Positions 22,919-34,093 of a DNA stretch of 64,000 nucleotides are shown here, one piece after another (positions within the stretch are counted from its first letter, which is position 1; each line of letters begins with the position of its first letter). The notes beneath the pieces are model-generated. The model was not told the origin of the DNA, searched no databases, and worked only from the letters and a program-made list of their open reading frames with translations. This DNA is from Portulaca oleracea (taxonomy: Eukaryota; Streptophyta; Magnoliopsida; Caryophyllales; Portulacaceae). The stretch spans positions 18,320,501 to 18,384,500 of the forward strand of contig CM055876.1 in NCBI GenBank assembly GCA_029582165.1, written 5' to 3'. The translations under genes and the position numbers were made by a program.

Positions 22919-24611
22919 TTAGGGTCGCCACGACAAGGTAGCATTCTTGTTATAGTAGCGGCCGGACCGAGTAAGGGCTGCAGCCTGGGGAATTGTTACT
23001 TCTTCCACATCCCCTCCTTCGTCAGAAGAGTCGTACAATGGATGTCTATTGGTTTCACGGTCAGTGGACTCTTCGCCCTCTTCTTCACTTTCACTGTCCC
23101 AAATACCGTTGATGATGAGTTCCTTCGTAAGCGGGAGAAGAACTGGGACAAATTGACCCATTTCGGTGATGAGAGTGGACGGATCGAAACTATTCTCCTC
23201 CAAAAAGACGGCATTGGTGTGATTGGGCAACGGGTTCTCCTTGTTGTTGGGTTTTCGAGACGGATTTGGTGGAGGAATAACGCCGTCCCGGATTAGCCCT
23301 TCGATCTTATTTTTCAAAGACCAACATGCTTCGGTGTCGTGACCTCGACTGCGATGGAAATTGCAGTATTTGTTCCCATCCCACCTCGGAGGCTTAACAT
23401 CAGGTTCAGGGGTTGGTAGGGGCAATTGGATGATACCCTTTTTCACCAGCCTTTCCAACGCCCTGGCATAAGACATATCCAGCGGGTGGTAAGAGTCGTA
23501 CCTCGGGGTGAATGGCCTTCGTTGGATGGAATTAGTCTCAACAGTTTTCTGAGGGGGGCTAGGCGCGCTAGTGGCCCTCCTGTTGGAGCTAGATCCTTTC
23601 CAACCAGAATGTTGTGTGCTTTTCTCATTGTTAGCGGCTTCAATTTGAACACACAAGTCCTTTAGGGTCTCAAAGTCTTTGATGGATTGGAAGCCAAAAT
23701 GTCGTGTGATGCGGGGATGAATTCCTTGTCTGAAAGTGCTTAGTTGCATTCTAAAGGGGACCGACTCGTCGATTTCAGATAACATGGAGTGCCATCGCTC
23801 GTAATAAGAGAGGAATGACTCGTCCTCCTTTTGTTTCATGGAAGTTAGGTCATCCACAGTGACCTCCTTTTGTTGCAGGCGACCGAAATGGCTGATGAAG
23901 GCCTTGAATAACTCATCTGCGTTGGTCTTAACTTGCTGGGGTAGATTTTGGTACCATACCTTGGCCTTACCTTCTAGAGTGGAAGGGAAGACTGTGGTGT
24001 AGAGACCTTCATCTACCTTATGGAGGAGCCACCTGGAATTCCTCCAAGTGATGCGATGGATTTTCAGAGGGTCTAAATTTCATGTTTGGCACCTCAACCT
24101 TGTCCCTTATTCTCGATACACAATGTTTGGGGATGGCAAAGTCCATGCAGGGGTCGGTGAAGGTCGGATCAGCTTTCATCATCCTTCTAGTGAGCATATC
24201 AACTTTCTCCTCAAGTTTTTTGACATAGGGGTCCTCTGAAGTTCTGGAGTTGTTCAGTACAAGTTTGGACCTGACCTCACCAAATGACTTAGGTTTTGGG
24301 CCTCCATTTTTGGATTTGGGGTGACCCTCTCTAACCCCATCATCTGCCTCGGCCTCAGATTCGGTGTCATAATAGTTTTCTTCTTCCTCAAGTTCGATGC
24401 CCAGCTTTTTGTTGATCTGCTTAATGGCTTCCAGAACGCCATTCATGGTTTGTTGATTTTCACTGAACTTCTTTTCTAGCTTCTCATTGGTTCTGTCCTC
24501 CTGGTCTGCCATGCAGATGGTAATTGCTTCCTGTACCCGCTCGTACAGCCCATCAAGTTGCTTGTCTCCAGAACTCTCCCCAAAAAGGTTGTTGGCTAGG
24601 GATCCTGACAT
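22919..24611 (-). pseudogene. Gag of the inner element, frameshifted
   Basis: Two frames cover it: 24611-24018 and 23857-22919. The first has an acidic, coiled-coil-like N terminus. The second carries the retrotransposon Gag core and a variant zinc knuckle, CNFHRSRGHDTEAC (C-x2-H-x4-H-x4-C), typical of Tat elements. Gag forms the particle that holds element RNA. Comparison with the outer copy shows that the region between the frames stays homologous, with a small indel near 24020 shifting the frame. Homology also extends upstream of 24611 to about 24720 (RARIRDPQTGRLI), so the true start may be further upstream. Confidence 0.88.
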
Positions 24612-24719
24612 GGTGGATTCACTGGATTGACTAGATTCGCTGGACTGAGCCGACGGTCTGTAATTGGGATTGCGAATAAGTCTGCCGGTTTGTGGGTCAC
24701 GGATGCGGGCTCGGAGGTG

Positions 24720-25699
24720 GTCTGTTATCTTGCCTGCATGGAAACTGATTAGTGCTCGAAAGAACTTTTACGCCACCCGCCCAATGCATGCATGGCTTAA
24801 TAGACCTATATGAACCTAGGACATGGACACGACGCCTATATGCTGACACAAGGGTGACTCACCCACTTTTATGGGAGTGCATGTCCTGACTCTATATGGA
24901 CCTAGCATGATGACTGACAGGACTGACATTGACTCAAGGAGCGTCATAAAGGGCCGAATAGGATCAATAGTAAGTGGATTGGGCTGACTGCAGTGTCGAA
25001 CAGTTTGGCACGATGTGGAAGGAGAAGAAAAACAGGCTCAAAACCCGTCTGGGTTCGGACTGTAATTCCTCCCTTTCAAATAGGCACAGACAGGATTCCA
25101 CAGTGAGTCCAACTAGGCCCGGCACAGCAAACCCGTCTGGGTTCATAAAACCCGTCTGGGTTTGGACCAGTCCATCTATCTTTTGATCCTACGCGGGCTA
25201 GAATGAAGTCCTACTCATGTTTGGGCTAGACGTTTGGACTCGACTTTTACAGGATTAAGTCATATGACATACAGATGCGGGATGAGCCTAACCATGGCTT
25301 TAGATTCAGGGTTTTTCTAGGTTTAGGGAGATGAATAGGGTACCACATGTTCTCGCCCCGGTGCATTTTCCTTGTATGGAATTCAAGGAAGAATGTGTGG
25401 GGTGTTGCTCTTTGGGTTTCAAGGAAACCTTTAGAGTGTAACACGGGGAGAGGAGAGATCAAATGCTTGGCGATGTAAGTGCATCCCACAAGTAGTGACC
25501 TCCCGCTCTCGGGATTGATTCCTAGTTTTAAAAACCTAAACCAACGCTTTTGTGCTCCCCAGCCATAAAGGCCCAAGAGTAGCCTGGTATGCAATATGCC
25601 TAAAAAAATGATAAAAATGTGAAATAAATTAATTCCTCCTCTTTTTAAAAAAAACTAAAATTTAATTCTTTCAAGTTTTACCCTCTTTTTAAGTTTAAG
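24720..25699 (-). other. 5' leader of the inner element
   Basis: This is untranslated sequence between the primer-binding site and gag. It contains paired AACCCGTCTGGGTT palindromes (near 25040, 25130 and 25148). It also has a block matching the outer leader: GGGGAGAGGAGAGACC/ATCAAATGCTTGGCGATG at about 25444-25470, compared with 33817-33850. No gene is seen. Confidence 0.6.
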
Positions 25700-25717
25700 T
25701 CCCCAGTGGAGTCGCCA
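25700..25717 (-). other. Primer-binding site of the inner element
   Basis: On the minus strand, TGGCGACTCCACTGGGGA starts 3 nt inside the 5' LTR. It begins TGG, as needed to pair with a tRNA CCA end. The identical site occurs in the outer element at 34073-34090. I do not assign the tRNA. Confidence 0.8.
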
Positions 25718-25720
25718 ATC

Positions 25721-26947
25721 TGTAGACCCCGAAAAATCGATGACCTTTTCGTGGCGCTACTTAAGGAGTGATTGGGAGCCGACTAGGATTGCTTAACCTT
25801 AAATAAGGTTGAACTTTTAAGAATGAACTTTGTTAACAGATTAAAAACGATTTATGCGCCCGGCCCTAGATTCACCTTTTAAAAAAAAGAAGAAAGAAAG
25901 AGACAAAAAAAGAGAAGAGAGAACAACAAAGGAACCCGTCTGAGTTCTTGCTGAACCAAGACGGGTTCTTAGCTGCAAAACCCCACGAAAAAAGGAAAAA
26001 AACAAAGAGAGAAAAGAAGACAGGAACCAAGCCGGGTTCCTTTGCGCTATCGGCGAATTTCACCGAATAAAGAGACGAAGCCAAAAGAGGGTGAAAAGAG
26101 GGCAGGAACCCGCCTGGGTTCAAGGATTGAACCAAACTGGGTTACCTTTGGCGTTAAACACAAATTAGGTCAAAAATCATAAAAAAGGGGTAAACACCAA
26201 AGCACAAGAAAAAGAGTCGCCAGTTGAATTTTAGGAGAAAAACAACAAACCATGAAATACAGACTCCAGCCTGCGAATCCAGAGATGGATTCGGGGGTAA
26301 GGTTACGAATTTGACAATTAAAATCATCAAATCCGCCTATTCAACGAATAGACTCTACTAGAATTAAATTAAAGCAAAAAAAAAGGAAAAGAGGGAGGAA
26401 TTAGGTATGAATTTCACAAATTTATCATTAAAATCATGCAAAACAAAGAAAATAAAAAAGAATGAGTTCCATAGATGACTACATGTTTTACATCAACTAT
26501 GCTAACCTTTAGTAAAGCAGCATGCAAGAGGAGAGAAAAGGTGGAGAGAATATGCTAGTGTCAATACTCTAGCATACCATGGTGTGTTTGGAAGGGAAAA
26601 AAGGGTTTAATTTATAGTGGAGTGGGGGAAGTAGGGGGTGCGTTCTAGGGTTTAGGTTTCACCACACAGCGCGCGTGAAACTCAATCGAGTTCAGCTTTG
26701 GACCGAGCTGCGCTTGGCCCAAAGAACCTGCAGACGGGTTCTCACTGGTGAGCCATGCTCAGGCCCAAGGAACCCAGACGGGTTCCTGCTCGTTTTCGGG
26801 CTATTATGCTCAGGCCCGTAATATTTGGGCCATTATGCTCGTTGTCGGGCTAGAAAAGAGATGGGTTTGCATGCTACTAAACTATTCGGCTAGCTTATTT
26901 TTACAAATAACTAAAACTAATAATGGTACAAAAATCAGGTGTCTACA
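25721..26947 (-). repeat. 5' LTR of the inner element
   Basis: This 1227-bp LTR is nearly identical to 8419-9641 except for two short patches (26659-26681 and 26721-26752). A minus-strand TATA box (TATAAATT) lies at plus 26609-26616. Transcription from here would run leftward through gag, pol and the antisense genes. Confidence 0.95.
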
Positions 26948-29558
26948 CCAGCCCTTTGGATCTTCTTTGATAACATTCGTCCATTCATGTGGGGACCGCA
27001 CTCTCCTTCGTGTACAGTAGTCATGATCTCCTTGGCACTCTTAGCATCGATGCATAGCAAATTAATGCCCGTATGTGATTTCTTGTAGAGCCGATCTTGG
27101 ATCAAGCAAGATTGTCCGCTAGGACTCGACCGGCCACGTCCTCGAGCATCCAACTCAGCTGGATATTCTCCTTTCCGCAGAAAGTTGTATATGTCATGGA
27201 ACCATTCCTCAGTTTCTTCCTCTTGTGCTTCCAGCTGGCAAACATGTGCCGGTTCAGACTGCCATTCCACTACTACTAGCAATTAAAGCGTACCTGATGG
27301 TATGGATATCATCGAAGACAACTTGGCTAAGGCGTCAGCTAACTCATTGTGATCCCTGGAGAGGTACTGGAAACTGATTTGCTCAAATTGGTCAGCAAGT
27401 CCCAAGAGCTTCTGTTGATAGGCCATGAGACATTCATTTCGAATCTTCCATGTATTTTTAGCCAAATTAATGATGAGGCTAGAATCCTCAAAGACTTTTA
27501 CATGGCGTATGCCTAAGGCCAAGGCGGCTTGCAAACCCTTGATACATGCCTCATATTCTGAAGCATTGTTAGTAGCATCAAAGTCCAGCTTCACTGATAC
27601 AGGGACATGTGCCCCTTATGGAGAGATCAATAAAATTCCCACCCCGCAGCCCATTTGGTTAGAAGCTCCGTCGAAATACATTTCCCATGTTATTTCGTCA
27701 GTGAAAAATACATCCTCATCTGGGAATTCCAAGTGAGTGCTTGGAGGTTCCTCTGATGGTGAGGCAGCCAGGAAATCTGAAACAACTCGTCCCTTGATGG
27801 ACTTCTGAGGCAAGTACAGAAGATTGAACTCTGAAAGCATGACCACCCATCGAGCAATGCGGTTGTTGATGGTAGGTTGCTCCATGATAAACTTAATGGG
27901 ATTATTCTCAGCTATGACATATACAGTATGTGAAAGCATGTAATGTCTTAACTTCTTGGTGGCCCATACTAGCGCAAGAGCCATTTTCTCTATGTCTGCA
28001 TATCGACTTTCGTAGTCCAAGAATTTCTTGCTCAAGTAGTAGATGACGCTCTCTTGACCTTTAACCTTCTGAGCTAGCATAGCCCCCATTGCAGAGCTAA
28101 TCACGGTAAGGTAAAGGAGTAGAGGCTCATCTGGTACCGGCGGCATGAGGACTGGAGGATGTGGTAAATATTCCTTGATTTTTTCGAAGGCCGCTTGACA
28201 TTGATCGTCCCATTCTATTTGGCTCCTTTTCTTTAGTTTCTTGAACAAAGGTTCATACGTCATAGTGAGCTTTGAGATGAACCTGCTGATATATTGGACT
28301 CGTCCCAGGAAACCCCTTATCTCTTTTTCTGTCCTAGGTGGCTACAACTCTTGGATAGCTTTATCTTCGAAGGGTCATCTTCAATGCCTCGTTGGCTAAC
28401 CACATAGCCTAGCAGCTTCCCAGAGGTGACACCGAAGGTGCACTTTGCTGGGTTGAGCCGTATTTTGTATCTGCGAAGTCGGAGGAAAAACTTGCGAAGG
28501 TTAGGAATGTGTCCTTCCCTTGTTTTGGACTTTACGATCATGTCATCCACATAAACCTCTACCTCTATATGCATCATATCATGAAGTAGGGTGTTGGCTA
28601 TCCGTTGGTATGTTGCCCCAGCATTTTTTAGACCAAAAGGCATAACCACATAACAGTATGTTCCCCATGGTGTAGTAAATGAGGTTTTCTCCAGGTCTTC
28701 TTCCGCCATTTTGATTTGGTTATAACCCGCATATCCATCCATAAATGATAGTAGCTCATGCCCGCAAGTGTTATCCACTAATACATCGATGTGAGGTTAA
28801 GGGAAATTATCCTTGGGACTAGCTTTGTTAAGATCTCGAAAATCTACGCACATGCGCACCTTCCCATCTTTCTTGGGTACTGGGACAATGTTAGCAATCC
28901 ACTCGGGGTATTGGACTGCTTTGATGAAGTTAGCGTTAAGCTGCTTGATCACTTCTTCCTCGATCTTCTTAGCCCATTCAGGCTTGATCCTTCTAGCCTT
29001 TTATCGAACCGGCTTCGCATTAGGAAGCAAAGGTATAGTATGTTCCGCAATTTCCCTGTCAATCCCAGGCATGTCCTCGTAGGACCATGCGAATACGTCC
29101 ACAAATTCTTTGAGAAGCTCCGTGAATGCTACCCGTTCTTCTATTGTGAGTGAGCTACCTAACTTCAATTCCCGAGGTTGTTCTTCTGTGCCTACATCTA
29201 TGGTGATGGTGTCTTCTAACACCACCATTTTATGCTCATGTTCATTAGAAAATTCTTTTAAAGGTTTATTAAATTCCAGATTATTATTGGCGTAGCAGCT
29301 CAGGGAAGAGGGGGAAGAAAAATCAGAGTAAGCAGAAAGGTTCATCTTATTGAATGCAGAAAGGAATACATCGCCAGCAGACTCAAGACGAGACTCACTT
29401 GACTCTAAACCATTAAAACCTGACTCTATGTCATTAGGAACAGACTCTCCTATAGATAAAGCAAAATTATTCTCCTCAGCGTCGACCCACGAGACCGCCT
29501 TAACTCCTCCGTCTTCAGCAATCATGAGACTTGGATCAAAGCTTGGGTTAGACAGCAC
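26948..29558 (-). pseudogene. Reverse transcriptase and RNase H region of the outer element
   Basis: Four or more broken frames (29558-29001, 28778-28317, 28263-27616, 27594-27283 and 27282-26948) cover homology to the inner pol. They hold the RT N-terminal segment, YVDDM near 28545, RNase H, the second archaeal-type RNase H (MYFDGASNQMGCG, near 27650-27680) and the H2C2 start. In-frame stops near 28998 and 28796 and several indels inactivate it. It ends exactly at the inner insertion. Confidence 0.9.
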
Positions 29559-29665
29559 AGCACAACGACAACAACATCAACTTCAGACTTCTCCGGGACA
29601 ACTTCTTGTCCAAACAGCATGCCAAAAATATCGCTCCCAGCAAGATGAGTCCATTCTAATGGAGG

Positions 29666-32600
29666 TTATTTGTCCCGAGCGGGAACAAAGACAGTAGCCA
29701 TATTAATGGAGCAATCATCGAAGACTTCTAATCCAGCAACTTGAATTCCTTTGTTCTTCAGGTAAAAGGGTTCAGGGAATCCATAATAGGGGAAGTCATC
29801 ACCTTCCCTAACAAACTGCCCGTTCAAAGTAAGTGGATAGGGCTTCATCTGGAATAGAGTGGGAGGATTGTCCATCCTCTTCTGTTCAACGATAGCCATC
29901 TCTGCGAGCCTGACCTCCTTCTCAGTTGGCTTGTAGCCTAAGCCAAACCTTCCCTGCTGTTTGAAGGTCTTGAACACGAGCGGAATTTCGTTCTTCGGAT
30001 TCTTCCCTAGCGGCATTCCAGGGAAATAACCTTGTTTCTTAAGCATAACATGTACCTTGGGATTTGAGTAGGGATCGAAGTCAAAAGGTGCTTCATCCTT
30101 GCTCATCATTGCCACAAGTTCAAAGTTGTGGAGTTCTTCATCCATTGAATTGTGCTCCACTTCAAGAGTTGACTGTTTAGGAGTGAAAACAGCGTTGATA
30201 GACTCTCCCGAGATAGTGATCACTTGTCCTTGAACCAGCATTTTCACCTTTTGATGTAGAGTAGATGCTATTGCATTGCACTCATGAAGCCATGGCCTCC
30301 CTAAAAGTAAATTGAAAGAGGCTGGGATGTCTAGCACCACAAATTCCACATTCCGAGTGACGCTGCCAGTAGTGATTGGCAACACTATAGATCTGACCGA
30401 TTTCCGAGGCGAATTGTCATAGGCCCTCAATTGTACACCATTCTGAGCCAAGTGTTGTTGTTGAACTCCTAATTTTTGCGCTGTCCTCCAAGGGCACACA
30501 TTCACAGGTGAACCGTTGTCAACCAGGACTAGTGCGATAGTTTTGTTGGAGCATTGTACTGTAAGATACAAGGCTTTGTTGTAAGACACTCCTCCCTGAG
30601 GCAAATCCTCAATCCCAAAAGTAATCATCTCCTGTTGGGTAGTAACATGAGCAACCAATATTTCGGGAGTTGTCGTAGGGGATACAGTTAGTGCTGTAAG
30701 AGCATCCAACATCTTTTGTCTATGAGCATGTGACGTGCATATGAGTTGCCATATGGTAACCTCTGCTCTGGTCTTCTTGAGTTGGGACAGTAGAGGATCT
30801 TCAGGAGAGACCTGATTGTCATTGCCGACCGTTGGTGTTGGATTGGGAACAGTCACTGGCATGGTGGTGTTCCTATTATTGTTGTGACGGCCAGACCGAG
30901 TAAAGAACGCTACGTCATCTGGTTCGTCTTTCTCCATCCATTCTGTCTCTGAATGCTCATGCTCATCATCCTCATCACTGTCCCAAATACCATGGATGAA
31001 TAGACCTTTAGGGAACCCAACTATCTCGCGGACAGGTTGCCCTGTTTCTACAATCAAAGCAGAGGGGTCGAAGCTGAAATCCCCACATAAAATAGCATTT
31101 GCATGCTCTGGCATAGGATTACTTTGATTGTTTGGTTTCTTAGCGGCTTTCGGCATTGGTAGCGTTCCGGCCCTTATTATATCTTCTATCATGTTCCTTA
31201 GAGTCCAACATTTCTCAGTGTCATGGCCTCGGCAACGGTGATAGCGGCAAAATTGGTTGGCATCCCAATTTCTGCCCTTGATTTCTGGCTCTTCCTTTGT
31301 TAAGGGCAAAACCAGAATACCCTTCTTGACTAGACGGTCGAGAGCTTGAGAATAAGGAACATCCAAGGGCATATAAGTCTCATACTTCGGTACATAAGGC
31401 CCCTTGCGCTGGATAGAGTTAGTCTCCATAATCTTAGGAGGGTGGCTAGCTGCACTAGTAGCCCTCCTGTTGGAGCTGGACACTTTCCATCCAGGCGAAG
31501 TCGTCTTATCATTGTGCATGGCTTCTAATTGGACACAGATATCCTTCAAGTAATCAAAATCTTTGACGACATGATACCCCAAGTGCTTGGATAGGCTGCT
31601 CTTGAGTCCTTTCTTAAAGGTAGATAACTGTAGACGAAGAGGAATTGTCTCGTTGATGTGGGACAATTTCGTATGTCACCTCTCAAAGTAATCCATAAAG
31701 GACTCATCATCCCGCTGCTTCATGGCGGTTAAATCATCCACTATAGCTTGTTTCTTCTGGATGTGTGTGTAGTGGTGGATGAAAGCCTTGAACAATTCAG
31801 TCCAGTTGGCCTTGATTTGGGGTGACAACGCGTGATACCATACCTTTGTTTCTCCATCTAGAGTGGATGGAAAGACGGTAGAGTATAAGTCAGCATCAAT
31901 TCGGTTTAAAGGTGCCAGCCTCATGAACTCGCCAACATGATGAATAGGGTTCTCAGAAGGTTTGAACCTAATATTCGGCACCTCAACTTTGTCAGATATC
32001 TTCAAAGTTGGCTGGACAGGTAATGGAACCTCTAAGTACTTGTCAGCAAAAGCCGGAACAGAGCTCATTGCCTTGGTGAGGCTTTCTAACTTCTGCTCAA
32101 GAGCTTTAACAGCGGGATCCCTTGTAGACTTTTTAGGCGTGTTAACCTTAGCCTTAGATATCCCTGTTCCTCCAGAATTTGGGGATATCTTGATGATTCC
32201 AGGTTCAGATTCATATCCATGCATTTCTTCATCATCTTCTTCAGCATTCAACCCTAACTTGGTGTTGATCTTAGTGATGGCTTGCAGCTATAGTTATTAA
32301 AATCTCGATCCTGATTTACGATCCTACGATTTTATGGTCCAAAATCACCGATGCGATTCTACTATTTACACACGATCCACGATCCTACATGGGCTAAATT
32401 ACGATCCTAACTTCCCCATAGTTTCGAGTTAGGATCCCGATTTTAACAACCTTGCTTGCAGCATGCCATCCATCACCTGTTGTTGTTCATTCAGCCTCTT
32501 GCCGATCTTCTGTTCCTGCTCTAGGGAATTAGCGAAGACCAGACCCTGCATCTTGGTGTAGAGCTTGTCCAAATGCTTCGTGATATTAGCTTCAGCGCTT

Positions 32601-32803
32601 TGGACCGGGATCTCTTGGAATTGCTCTCTAGACATGGTGTTGTTGCTAGTTGCAGATGGATCGTAATGTGGGTTCGGAATCAAACGACCAGTTCGCGGAT
32701 CTCGAATGCGGGCTTGGAGTCGATCACCAATGATGCTTGCATGGAAATTCAAAGTTAGAACACTCAATGACAAACTCTGACACATACTACCTGATGCATG
32801 CAT
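29666..32803 (-). pseudogene. Gag-protease region of the outer element
   Basis: The N-terminal Gag frames are 32803-32454 and 32251-31676, separated by a Mutator-like MITE. A long frame (31666-29666, 666 aa) then follows, with the Gag core, the zinc knuckle CRYHRCRGHDTEKC, and protease with LVDNGSPVNVCP. Between 31676 and 31666 the frame shifts. Gag and protease are in one frame here, which suggests a single Gag-Pro-Pol polyprotein in the ancestor. Stop codons and the MITE make this copy dead. Confidence 0.9.
32289..32453. mobile_element. Mutator-like MITE (165 bp) in the outer gag
   Basis: The inverted ends are TATAGTTATTAAAATC-(TC)GATCC and the complement of GGATC-CCGATTTTAACAACC. A perfect 9-bp target duplication, GCTTGCAGC, flanks it at 32280-32288 and 32454-32462. 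A 9-bp duplication is the hallmark of the Mutator superfamily. The interior repeats ACGATCCTA words. Removal restores gag homology. Confidence 0.92.
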
Positions 32804-34072
32804 GCCCTAGGAGACCTATATGATCCTAACTGACTCGACACATATATGCTGACACAAGAGACTCACCCACTTTCTGGGAGTGCATGACCTAACTCTATAT
32901 GGACCTATGGACAAAACATTATAAAGGGCCGCACAAAGCCAATCATAGCAAGCGGGTCACGAATCAATAGGTTCAAGTCAGTGTTTCTCAATTCGGATGG
33001 GCCAAAATCCACAGGCCGACCGTTTTAAGGAGAATCCATAACTCGACCTAATAATTCAGACAGCTCAAGCCATAATGACTATTATGCGGATTAGAATAAT
33101 GTTTCAACAAAACTGACGACCCACTTTTTTATTTTTTTATTGCTTTTTTTTGGTAGTCGAGGAAAATGGATATTATAAAGAATTGAACAAAGTCAACAAT
33201 AAGTGAGTCGTAATTAATTTATGGACTTAATCAACAATCCACTATGGTTGGGCCTATCACCGGGCCGACCGTAAATGCGGTGAATTTATTAATTAAATCG
33301 AAAAATTAATTTTCTTGAGCCTAGTGACTATTATGCAATCTAAAATGCTATCCATTTACTTTGTTGGACTTTTAATTAATTAATGGACCTTGTTAAAGAA
33401 TTTTGTAAAGGGTCATATAATATCATCAAAAATGAGTCAATTTTTATTTGTTAATTAAAATAATCACCTTTTAAGCATAAATGAGCCCTTCCACTTGGGC
33501 TAAACATGATGCTTTTTGGGTTAATTATTTTAATTAATAAATAATTATTTTCTCAGCCCAATGAATTTTATATTGACTAAAACAAAACCTCTAGGGTCGA
33601 CTCTAAGACAAAAGAAAACAAAAGGGGAAAGGGTAGCACATAGCACATAGCATACATCATGAAGGGATACCCTAAACCAAGGTTCTATGTTCATGGATTT
33701 TTCTATGGTTGGATTACATGGCCTACCACATGTTTTCCTCTCCATACCCCATACATTTAGGTAAGGAGTGCGAGATATTGCTCAAAGAACTTCAAGGAAG
33801 CCCTTTGAGTGTAACGCGGGGAGAGGAGAGACCAAATGCTTGGCGATGTAGAGTGCATCACACAAGTAGTGGCCTACCCGCTCTCGAGGGAATCACCTAG
33901 GTATAACTTAACCGCCGCCTTTGTGTTAACGTGTCAAAAGACGCGATTAGTGGCCCGATATGCAAAGGATGCCTAAAAAGAATTATAAAATCGCGAAACA
34001 AATCAACTTCTCCTTTTTACAATTTCAATTTAATTTGATTTTTTCAAGTTTTACCCTCTTTTTAAGTTTAAG
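32804..34072 (-). other. 5' leader of the outer element
   Basis: This is AT-rich untranslated sequence. It shares the short blocks near the primer-binding site and GGGGAGAGGAGAGACCAAAT with the inner leader. No reading frame is worth reporting. Confidence 0.6.
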
Positions 34073-34090
34073 TCCCCAGTGGAGTCGCCA
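34073..34090 (-). other. Primer-binding site of the outer element
   Basis: The minus-strand sequence TGGCGACTCCACTGGGGA is identical to that of the inner element and lies 3 nt inside the LTR. The surrounding 40 bp are also conserved between the two elements. Confidence 0.8.
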
Positions 34091-34093
34091 ATC

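Larger units (their letters stand above)
8419..26947 (-). mobile_element. Inner (younger) Tat-lineage Ty3/gypsy retrotransposon with two antisense genes, 18.5 kb
   Basis: This is a complete element with LTRs at 8419-9641 (3' LTR) and 25721-26947 (5' LTR), both running TGTAGACCCC to GGTGTCTACA. A perfect 5-bp target duplication, CCAGC, sits at 8414-8418 and 26948-26952. Gag and pol are on the minus strand, with the primer-binding site at 25700-25717 and the polypurine tract at 9642-9656. Two spliced genes lie on the plus strand between the 3' LTR and pol. Outside two short patches the LTRs differ by only a handful of bases by eye, so the insertion is young. It landed in the integrase region of an older element of its own lineage. 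Gag and pol each carry frameshifts, so this copy is probably not autonomous. Confidence 0.97.
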
